Assembly: GCF_036250695.1 (NCBI RefSeq) | Contig: NZ_CP109427.1 | Coordinates: forward strand, 4,154,001 to 4,218,000 | DNA: 64,000 nt | Direction of reading: 5' to 3' | From: Streptomyces sp. NBC_01497 | GTDB taxonomy: Bacteria > Actinomycetota > Actinomycetes > Streptomycetales > Streptomycetaceae | Shown: positions 57,565 through 64,000 of the stretch, one piece after another | Position numbering within the stretch: the stretch's first letter is position 1 | Layout: every line of letters starts with the position of its first letter | Program-made: the position numbers and the translations under genes | The notes under the pieces: generated by a model | What the model saw: only the letters and a program-made list of their open reading frames with translations | What the model was told of the DNA's origin: nothing | Database searches by the model: none

Positions 57565-59145
57565 ATGCCGAGCGCAGAAGACACCTCCGTACCCCCCGGT
57601 ACGTCCCTCGGGCCCCAGGAGACGCCGGACGTCGCTCCCACGCGCCGTGACCGGATCTCCGCGGCGGGCAGCGAGCTGATCGGCGGCCCGCTGGGACGCT
57701 GGGCCCTGTCCGGGACGAGCCGGCTCACCCCGGTGCGGGTCATCGCCCTGGTGGCGATCGGCATGTTCGCGCTCGGTATGGCGCAGAAGCTCCCCTGCTA
57801 CGACTGGGCGTGGTTCCGCGGCGCGAGCTCCCAGTACACCCGCGCCTGCTATTCGGACATTCCGCATCTCTTTCAGGCCCGCGGTTTCTCCGACGGCCTC
57901 GTGCCGTACTTCGACCGTCTCAACGGCGACATGGACTACCTGGAGTACCCGGTACTCACCGGCCTCTTCATGGAGGTCGCCTCCTGGATCACGTCCCTGT
58001 TCACGTCCAGCAACGGGGACCTGATGGGCCGCGAGCAGGCGTACTGGATGGCCAACGCGGCCATGCTGCTCGTCTGCGCCGTGATCATCGCCGTGTGCAC
58101 GGCCCGCACCCACCGCCGCCGTCCCTGGGACGCGCTGCTGGTCGCCCTCGCCCCGGCGTTCGTGCTGACCGCCACGATCAACTGGGACCTGCTGGCGGTC
58201 GCCCTGACCGCGGCGGCGATGCTGATGTGGACCCGGGGCAGGACGCTCGCCTTCGGCATCCTCATCGGTCTCGCGACCGCCGCGAAGCTGTACCCGGTGC
58301 TGATCCTCGGCCCGTTGCTCGTGCTGTGCTGGCGGGCCGGCAAGATGCGCGCGTTCGGATCGGCTCTGCTCGGCGCCGCCTGCGCCTGGCTCGTGGTGAA
58401 CCTGCCGGTGATGCTGCTGGCGCCTGAGGGCTGGAAGAAGTTCTACACGTTCAGTCAGGTACGGCCGGTGGACTTCGGCTCGTTCTGGCTGATCATCAGC
58501 CAGCGCACGGGCGCGTTCAGCACCGATGTGCACCCGGTCAACACGTACTCCATCGTGCTGATGGCGCTGGCCTGCGCGGGTATCGCGGCGCTGGCGCTGA
58601 TGGCCCCGCGCCGGCCGCGCTTCGCGCAGCTCGCGTTCCTCGTCGTCGCCGCGTTCATCCTCACCAACAAGGTCTACTCGCCGCAGTACGTGCTCTGGCT
58701 GGTGCCGCTCGCGGCGCTCGCCCGGCCGCGCTGGCGGGACTTCCTCGTGTGGCAGGCGTGCGAGGTCATGTACTACCTCGGCATCTGGATGTACCTCGCG
58801 TACACGACCAGCGGTGACGCCCACAAGGGGCTGCCGGCCGAGGGCTACCAGCTGGCCATCGCGCTGCATCTGGCGGGCACGCTGTACCTGTGTGTGCTGG
58901 TGGTGCGCGACGCGATGCTGCCGGAGCGGGACCCGGTACGGGCCGACGGCGCGGACGACCCGTCAGGCGGCGTCCTGGACCACGCGCCCGACGTGTTCGT
59001 CCTGGGCGAGGCGGCGCGCTCCAAGGCCGTCGGGGACGGCTCCGCAGCCGAGGGGAGGGGCGGCGGGCGGGTCACGTGGGGCAGCGACGAGTGGGAGCCG
59101 GAGACGGACCCCGAGACGGTCGGGGACCGGCGCCACGGCGCTTAG
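57565..59145 (+). CDS. GT87-type (DUF2029) polyprenol-dependent mannosyltransferase-like membrane protein
   Basis: 526 residues from ATG 57565. After a 60-residue cytoplasmic start there are about ten to twelve transmembrane helices. Features of the GT87/DUF2029 family: an external loop with YDWAWFRGASSQYTRACYSD and YFDRLNGDMDYLEYPVLTGL, then LTATINWDLLAVALTAAAML, ATAAKLYPVLILGPLLVLCW and LTNKVYSPQYVLWLVPLAAL. Mycobacterial members use polyprenyl-phosphate mannose for lipoglycan synthesis; the acceptor here is unknown. The hydrophilic end of about 70 residues is inside. It follows the PBP after about 290 bp. Confidence 0.9.
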   Translation: MPSAEDTSVPPGTSLGPQETPDVAPTRRDRISAAGSELIGGPLGRWALSGTSRLTPVRVIALVAIGMFALGMAQKLPCYDWAWFRGASSQYTRACYSDIPHLFQARGFSDGLVPYFDRLNGDMDYLEYPVLTGLFMEVASWITSLFTSSNGDLMGREQAYWMANAAMLLVCAVIIAVCTARTHRRRPWDALLVALAPAFVLTATINWDLLAVALTAAAMLMWTRGRTLAFGILIGLATAAKLYPVLILGPLLVLCWRAGKMRAFGSALLGAACAWLVVNLPVMLLAPEGWKKFYTFSQVRPVDFGSFWLIISQRTGAFSTDVHPVNTYSIVLMALACAGIAALALMAPRRPRFAQLAFLVVAAFILTNKVYSPQYVLWLVPLAALARPRWRDFLVWQACEVMYYLGIWMYLAYTTSGDAHKGLPAEGYQLAIALHLAGTLYLCVLVVRDAMLPERDPVRADGADDPSGGVLDHAPDVFVLGEAARSKAVGDGSAAEGRGGGRVTWGSDEWEPETDPETVGDRRHGA

Positions 59146-59382
59146 CGGTCAGCTCGGGGCCTTCCGGCCGCGGGGCCGGAGTCCGGCGGGGGTCCCGGTC
59201 TGGCCGGTCGGGCCCCGAGAGACACCGGGGCGGGCCCGCCGGGGAGCGGTCCGGGGCCCGCGCTGACCGGAGCCCGGTCCGGCCGTCACGTGCCCCTGTG
59301 CGCGGGACGCGGACACGCCGGCGTGCCCGGGGCCCCGCCCCTGCCCCGTTCGAGGGCCGGGCGAGAGCCGCGGACAGGTTGC

Positions 59383-60414
59383 TCAGCGGTCGACGATCCG
59401 GTCGAACTGGGTCGTGGTGTGCCGCAGGATCGCCACCAGTTCGTCGCCCACCTTCGGCTCCTCGGCCTCCGACGGGACGAACAGGATCGACACCTGCATG
59501 TGCGGCGGCTCCGCGAACCACCGCTGCTTGCCGGACCAGACGAACGGCGACAGGTTGCGGTTGACCGTCGCGAGACCGGCCCGTGCCACGCCCTTCGCAC
59601 GGGACGTCATGCTGTGCAGCGCCTTCGGCGCCTCCAGTCCGACACCGTGCGACGTACCGCCCGCCACGACGACGAGCCAGCCGTCGGACGCGGCGCGCTG
59701 CTGCCGGTAGCCGAACCGGTCGCCCTTGACGACCGGGGTGACGTCGAGGACCGCGCCCCGGTACTCCGTCGCGTCATGGTCACCGAGCCACAGCTTGGTG
59801 CCGATGCGCGCCCTGAACCGGGTCTGCGGGAACTGCTGCTGGAGCCGCGCGAGCTCGTCGGCCTTCAGGTGGCTCACGAACATCGTGTGGAGGGGGAGCC
59901 GGGCGGCGCGCAGCCGGTCCATCCAGGCGATGACCTCCTCGACCGCGTCCGAGCCGTCCGTACGGTCCAGCGGAAGGTGCAGCGCGAAGCCTTCGAGCCG
60001 TACGTCCTCGATGGCGGCGTGCAGCTGGCCGAGCTCCTCCTCCTTCACGCCGTGGCGCTTCATGGAGCTCATGCACTCGATGACGACGCGTGCGCCGACC
60101 AGCGCGTACACGCCGTCGACGGACGAGACGGAACGGATCACCCGGTCCGGCAGCGGCACCGGCTCCTCGCCGCGTCTGAAGGGCGTCAGGACCAGGAGGT
60201 CGCCGCCGAACCAGTCCTTGATCCTGGCGGCCTCGTAGATCGTGCCGACGGCGAGCATGTCGGAACCGAAGCGGGTCGTCTCGTCGGCGAGCCGCTCGTG
60301 CCCGAAGCCGTATCCGTTGCCCTTGCAGACGGGGACGATGCCGGGGAACTGGTCGATGACCGACTTCTGGTGCGCCCGCCAGCGCGCGGTGTCGACGTAG
60401 AGGGAGAGCGCCAT
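59383..60414 (-). CDS. Alanine-racemase-family PLP enzyme
   Basis: 343 residues from ATG 60412-60414. The N-terminal barrel start has the PLP-lysine motif VPVCKGNGYGFGHERLADET (usual form VxKANAYGHG), and a C-terminal beta domain follows (RIGTKLWLGDHDATEYRGAV). It is shorter than housekeeping Alr (about 380), so the C-terminal domain is reduced. It probably racemises or otherwise acts on an amino acid such as alanine, for the cell wall. It lies downstream of femX in the same direction (gap about 175 bp), which suggests a peptidoglycan-linked role. Exact substrate uncertain. Confidence 0.85.
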   Translation of the reverse strand: MALSLYVDTARWRAHQKSVIDQFPGIVPVCKGNGYGFGHERLADETTRFGSDMLAVGTIYEAARIKDWFGGDLLVLTPFRRGEEPVPLPDRVIRSVSSVDGVYALVGARVVIECMSSMKRHGVKEEELGQLHAAIEDVRLEGFALHLPLDRTDGSDAVEEVIAWMDRLRAARLPLHTMFVSHLKADELARLQQQFPQTRFRARIGTKLWLGDHDATEYRGAVLDVTPVVKGDRFGYRQQRAASDGWLVVVAGGTSHGVGLEAPKALHSMTSRAKGVARAGLATVNRNLSPFVWSGKQRWFAEPPHMQVSILFVPSEAEEPKVGDELVAILRHTTTQFDRIVDR

Positions 60415-60589
60415 GCCGGTCCTGAACCTTTCTCGCGGCTGCCGTTGCCGTCAGCTGATCCCGATGAAGCATATGAACGGCTCGTAGGGTTTCGAACGCG
60501 CGGGGGTCCGGAGGGCCGCGGTACGCGTCGTGCGCCCGCATGCCCGCCCGGAGGCCGGCCGACGCCTCCCGGCGCCCGCCGATCCGCCC

Positions 60590-61726
60590 TCAGCGCCGCG
60601 ACATATACATGTCGAGCGCCTTGTGGAGCAGCTTGTTCAGGGGGAAGTCCCACTCGCCGATGTACTCGACGGCCTCGCCGCCCGTGCCGACCTTGAACTG
60701 GATGAGGCCGAAGAGGTGATCGGTCTCGTCGAGCGAGTCGGAGATGCCGCGCAGGTCGTAGACCGTCGCACCCATCGCGTACGCGTCCCGCAGCATCCGC
60801 CACTGCATCGCGTTCGAGGGCCGCACCTCACGCTTGTGGTTCGCGGAGGCACCGTACGAGTACCAGACATGGCCGCCGACGATCAGCATCGTCGCCGCCG
60901 CCACGTTCTCGCCCTCGTGCCGGGCGAAGTAGAGCCGCATACGGTTCGGGTCCTCGGTGTTCAGGACCGTCCACATACGTTCGAAGTACGACTGCGGGCG
61001 CGGCCGGAAGTGGTCGCGCTGGGCGGTGACCTCGTACAGCCGCTGCCACTCGGCGAGGTCGTTGTAGCCTCCCTGGACGACCTCGACGCCGGCCTTCTCG
61101 GCCTTCTTGATGTTGCGGCGCCACAGCTGGTTGAAGCCCTTGAGGACATCGTCGAGTGAACGGTTCGCCAGCGGGACCTGGAAGACGTAGCGGGGCTGCA
61201 CGTCGCCGAAGCCCGCGCCGCCGTCCTCACCCTGCTGCCAGCCCATCTTGCGCAGCCGGTCCGATACCTCGAAGGCGCGCGGCTCGATGAGCGTGGCCTC
61301 CACGTCGCGCAGCCGCTTGACGTCGGGGTCCTGGATACCGGACTTGATCGCGGCCGCGTCCCAGCGGCGGATCACCACCGGCGGGCCCATCTTCACGGAG
61401 AAGGCGCCCTGCTGCTTGAGGTGGGCGAGCATCGGCTGGAGCCACTCGTCCAGGTTCGGCGCGTACCAGTTGATGACCGGGCCCTCAGGCAGGTACGCGA
61501 GGTAGCGCTTGATCTTGGGCAACTGCCGGTACAGCACGAGCCCCGCCCCGACGAGCTGGCCGCTCGCGTCGAACCAGCCGAGGTTCTCCGAGCGCCACTC
61601 CGTCTTCACGTCAGCCCATGCGGGGACCTGGCAGTGGCTGGCGGACGGCAGGCTCTGGACGAACGCCAGATGCTGCTCACGGCTGATGGTCCTGAGGACC
61701 AGGCTCTTGCTCTGCGGCAGACTCAT
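60590..61726 (-). CDS. femX: FemX/FemAB-type peptidyltransferase (lipid II interpeptide bridge)
   Basis: 378 residues from ATG 61724-61726. The FemABX double-GNAT fold is recognisable: [80 protein letters not shown] and the end [20 protein letters not shown]. Streptomyces FemX uses Gly-tRNA to add the first glycine to LL-diaminopimelate lipid II. It thus fits with MurJ and the PBP in this window. The start is clear; upstream is a 530-bp gene-free gap. Confidence 0.93.
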   Translation of the reverse strand: MSLPQSKSLVLRTISREQHLAFVQSLPSASHCQVPAWADVKTEWRSENLGWFDASGQLVGAGLVLYRQLPKIKRYLAYLPEGPVINWYAPNLDEWLQPMLAHLKQQGAFSVKMGPPVVIRRWDAAAIKSGIQDPDVKRLRDVEATLIEPRAFEVSDRLRKMGWQQGEDGGAGFGDVQPRYVFQVPLANRSLDDVLKGFNQLWRRNIKKAEKAGVEVVQGGYNDLAEWQRLYEVTAQRDHFRPRPQSYFERMWTVLNTEDPNRMRLYFARHEGENVAAATMLIVGGHVWYSYGASANHKREVRPSNAMQWRMLRDAYAMGATVYDLRGISDSLDETDHLFGLIQFKVGTGGEAVEYIGEWDFPLNKLLHKALDMYMSRR

Positions 61727-62255
61727 GCGGGGGCGCTCCTCGGCGGGTGTGTCCCCAGCGGGTATGTGGGGCTCCGGGTCACGCGCCGAAGCCTACTGCG
61801 CCCGGGGAGCACCCCGACTGGGCCGTGTCCCGTAGGCCGCGCGTCGGGGGCCGCGTCACGCGAACGGTCCGTACCCGGGCGGGGTACCGGTTCACGCCCG
61901 CGCGGGCCGTGTCGCGTCCCGGCAGCGCGCCGGACCCGGACCCGGACGGGCGCACCAAAGGGACCCCGGGAGCCCTGTGCGGCGCCGCACAGGGCGCCGG
62001 AGCGGGCGGGCAGGGCCGCCGTGGGTGCCGCGGGGGTATGCGGCGGCCCCGCCGTGTGCAAGGGACCTCGCGGTCCTGGGGCCGGGGCCGACCCCGCGGC
62101 GAAGGCCGCGAGGTACGAGCCCGGTCGGCCGCCCCGCCCGGCCCGGAACAAGGGCCGGTCAGGCCCGGCCAGACCCGGGACGGGCCGATCCGGGCCGGGG
62201 AGAGGCTGGTCCGGGCCGGGGAGAGGCCGGTCCCAGGCCCGGGGAGGGGCGCTGG
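61727..62255. other. GC-rich intergenic region
   Basis: About 530 bp without a supported gene. It holds a perfect 22-bp palindrome (61973-61994) and near 62170-62240 three copies of a roughly 21-bp unit GGTCCGGGCCGGGGAGAGGC. The femX promoter should be at the left end. Confidence 0.6.
61973..61994 (-). terminator. Perfect palindrome, possible terminator
   Basis: CCCTGTGCGGC joined to GCCGCACAGGG, 22 bp without a spacer. Downstream of the leftward 62256-62564 gene by about 260 bp. Confidence 0.4.
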
Positions 62256-62564
62256 TCAGGCCACGAAGAGCCCGCCGTGCGCCATACCGAGGAAGAAGCC
62301 GACCGCGGAGGCGCCGAGACCGAGAATGGTCAGGAAGCGTTCTCGGGTCGTCACGGAGATGTACTGCGTGTACGCGCCGACGAGGATGCCGACGAGGCCG
62401 ACCCACGACGTCGCCAGGCTCAGGCTGTGGAACCAGCACGTGACGAAGGCGAAAATTCCCAGCACCAGGGTCGCGACCATCAGGCCGTCCTGGAGCGGGT
62501 GGCTCTTTCCGTCCGAGGCGAAGAGGGAGCCGCCCGACGTCTTCGGATGCATTGCCTGTGCCAT
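62256..62564 (-). CDS. Small multi-span membrane protein, unknown function
   Basis: 102 residues from ATG 62562-62564, with AGGAGGT five bases upstream; an ATG at 62594 precedes that site and is unlikely. After 25 hydrophilic residues there are three hydrophobic segments: [40 protein letters not shown] and [20 protein letters not shown]. The pattern of three spans in 75 residues is found in Streptomyces small integral proteins; no family name can be given. It is divergent from rpsF. Confidence 0.85.
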   Translation of the reverse strand: MAQAMHPKTSGGSLFASDGKSHPLQDGLMVATLVLGIFAFVTCWFHSLSLATSWVGLVGILVGAYTQYISVTTRERFLTILGLGASAVGFFLGMAHGGLFVA

Positions 62565-62823
62565 GAGGTACCTCCTGGCTGACGGGCGGCGCATCGTAGC
62601 GCCGCACGTACCCGATGTACTCAGATTGTGCCCGCGGACGGGCGGATTTCAACCGGACGCATATGTCCGGGTAGCCTGTACGGTCTGCGGCGGTGTCTGC
62701 CCAGGTCTGCCCGAGCCGGTTCCCCGGCCGATTGTCAGTGGCGGCCGATACCGTTGCTACGCATCACGACCCTCCTGCCACGGAACGACCGTGGCCGCTG
62801 AGTCCAAAGGAGGTGGGTTTTAC

Positions 62824-63114
62824 ATGCGTCACTACGAGGTGATGGTCATCCTCGACCCCGATCTCGAGGAGCGAGCAGTCTCCCCGCTGATCGAAACGTT
62901 CCTTTCTGTTGTCCGTGAGGCCAACGGAAAGGTCGAGAAGGTCGACACCTGGGGCCGTCGTCGTCTCTCCTACGAGATCAACAAGAAGCCCGAGGGCATC
63001 TACTCGGTCATCGACCTGCAGGCCGAGCCTGCGGTCGTCAAGGAGCTCGACCGGCAGATGAAGCTGAACGAGTCGGTCCTCCGGACCAAGGTCCTCCGCC
63101 CCGAGACCCACTGA
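62824..63114 (+). CDS. rpsF: 30S ribosomal protein S6
   Basis: 96 residues from ATG 62824 behind AAAGGAGGTG, the strongest ribosome site in the window. [20 protein letters not shown] and [20 protein letters not shown] are typical S6. First gene of rpsF-ssb-rpsR. Confidence 0.98.
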   Translation: MRHYEVMVILDPDLEERAVSPLIETFLSVVREANGKVEKVDTWGRRRLSYEINKKPEGIYSVIDLQAEPAVVKELDRQMKLNESVLRTKVLRPETH

Positions 63115-63245
63115 GCCACGGCTCAGCAGGTCCGGCCCGCTGAGTCCGGCCACCGGCCGGGTTCGAAGGCCCATCGGGAGCGAGCAGTACACGAGTAGCA
63201 GCACGCCAAGCAATCCCGCTCAATCCCCGCCGAGAGGTTCCATCC

Positions 63246-63854
63246 ATGGCAGGCGAGACCGTCATCACGGTAGTCGGCAACCTTGTCGACGACCCCGAGC
63301 TGCGTTTCACGCCGTCGGGTGCCGCGGTCGCGAAGTTCCGCGTCGCGTCGACGCCCCGTATGTTCGACCGCCAGACCAATGAGTGGAAGGACGGCGAGAG
63401 CCTGTTCCTGACCTGCTCGGTGTGGCGTCAGGCTGCGGAGAACGTCGCCGAGTCGCTGCAGCGCGGCATGCGCGTCGTCGTCCAGGGCCGCCTGAAGCAG
63501 CGGTCCTACGAGGACCGTGAGGGCGTCAAGCGGACGGTCTACGAGCTGGACGTCGAGGAAGTCGGCCCCAGCTTGAAGAGCGCCACGGCCAAGGTCACCA
63601 AGACCGCGGGTCGTGGTGGCCAGGGTGGTTACAGCGGCGGGGGCGGCGGTCAGCAGGGTGGCGGCGGCGGAGGCGGTGGCTGGGGCGGCGGCTCCGGCAG
63701 CGGTTCCGGCGGCGGCGCTCCTGCCGACGACCCCTGGGCGACCAGTGCGCCGGCCGGCGGTGGCCAGCAGGCGCCGCAGGGCGGCGGAGGCAGCTGGGGC
63801 GGTAGCTCCGGCGGTGGCTCCGGTGGCGGCTACTCGGACGAACCCCCCTTCTAG
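63246..63854 (+). CDS. ssb: Single-stranded DNA-binding protein
   Basis: 202 residues from ATG 63246. The OB fold covers 1-115 ([40 protein letters not shown]). A Gly-rich linker with Gln/Ser (about 118-195) and the acidic hydrophobic tip YSDEPPF follow; the tip recruits repair and replication partners. Lies between rpsF and rpsR as the housekeeping SsbA. Confidence 0.97.
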   Translation: MAGETVITVVGNLVDDPELRFTPSGAAVAKFRVASTPRMFDRQTNEWKDGESLFLTCSVWRQAAENVAESLQRGMRVVVQGRLKQRSYEDREGVKRTVYELDVEEVGPSLKSATAKVTKTAGRGGQGGYSGGGGGQQGGGGGGGGWGGGSGSGSGGGAPADDPWATSAPAGGGQQAPQGGGGSWGGSSGGGSGGGYSDEPPF

Positions 63855-63857
63855 AAA

Positions 63858-63872
63858 ACCCCGCTTCGGGGT
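63858..63872 (+). terminator. Small hairpin between ssb and rpsR
   Basis: ACCCCG, CTT, CGGGGT (63858-63872) followed by CTTCG. Weak; it may attenuate or mark an RNA-processing site rather than end the operon. Confidence 0.4.
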
Positions 63873-63924
63873 CTTCGAGGAGAGGGTTCGTACCCACACT
63901 TCTTGATCACACAGGAGAAACACC

Positions 63925-64000
63925 ATGGCGAAGCCGCCTGTGCGCAAGCCTAAGAAGAAGGTCTGCGCATTCTGCAAGGACAAGACCCAGTACGTGGACT
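63925..64000 (+). CDS. rpsR: 30S ribosomal protein S18 (cut by the window end)
   Basis: The first 25 codons from ATG 63925 behind CAGGAGAAACACC: MAKPPVRKPKKKVCAFCKDK. The CxxC-containing start (VCAFCKDK) is typical of zinc-binding-type S18. The rest lies beyond the window. Confidence 0.95.
   Translation, partial: MAKPPVRKPKKKVCAFCKDKTQYVD

Overview
This is a Streptomyces-type chromosome segment centred on the replication origin. The DNA is very GC-rich with many GTG starts. It carries the actinobacterial order gyrA-gyrB-DUF721-recF-gnd-dnaN-oriC-dnaA-rpmH-rnpA-yidD-yidC-jag-rsmG-parA-parB-trxA-trxB. The origin holds many DnaA boxes of the TTGTCCACA type, six copies of the parS core GTTTCACGTGAAAC lie between 37 and 52 kb, and DnaA has a long low-complexity domain II. 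Genus-level markers such as DUF5324, DLW-39, DUF3566 and a gvpOAFGYZJLSK cluster agree. No rRNA, insertion sequence, prophage or CRISPR array was seen.

Layout. 0-7.2 kb: a partial cyclophilin gene, a DUF5324 protein, a block of 15-bp repeats, a small exported protein, tRNA-Ala, an XRE regulator, a membrane-anchored Ser/Thr kinase, a secreted membrane-anchored protein and DLW-39. 7.6-14.7 kb: a complete gas-vesicle operon, with GvpY and GvpZ carrying long oppositely charged tails, closed by a perfect hairpin. 14.8-18.9 kb: cutA, then a divergent unit made of an XRE/TPR regulator facing four small ORFs and a protein-isoaspartate-methyltransferase-like enzyme. This unit is the best candidate in the window for an undescribed, RiPP-like system. 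tRNA-Ile follows.

19-33 kb: DUF3566, gyrase, recF, gnd, dnaN, oriC and dnaA, all reading leftwards. 33.2-40.2 kb: the rightward ribosomal/secretion/segregation block from rpmH to parB, then an acetyltransferase. 40.4-50.2 kb: a leftward redox, sigma-factor and cell-envelope block (trxA, trxB, anti-sigma, sigM, pseudokinase, murJ, DUF6049). It matches the Mycobacterium tuberculosis Rv3909-Rv3914 neighbourhood, except that the MurJ and pseudokinase parts are separate genes here. 50.4-62 kb: CCA-adding enzyme, two parS sites, inositol-phosphate synthase, a PadR regulator with an obvious operator, a class A penicillin-binding protein, a GT87-type mannosyltransferase-like protein, an alanine-racemase-like enzyme and FemX. 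62.3-64 kb: a small membrane protein and the rpsF-ssb-rpsR ribosomal operon, cut by the window edge.

Working together: dnaA, dnaN, gyrAB and recF serve initiation and replication; parAB and parS organise the origins; rnpA, yidD and yidC serve tRNA processing and membrane insertion; the trx/sigM/murJ block plus the PBP and FemX link redox state and envelope synthesis. The gas-vesicle operon and the 16.5-18.7 kb unit are the accessory parts.
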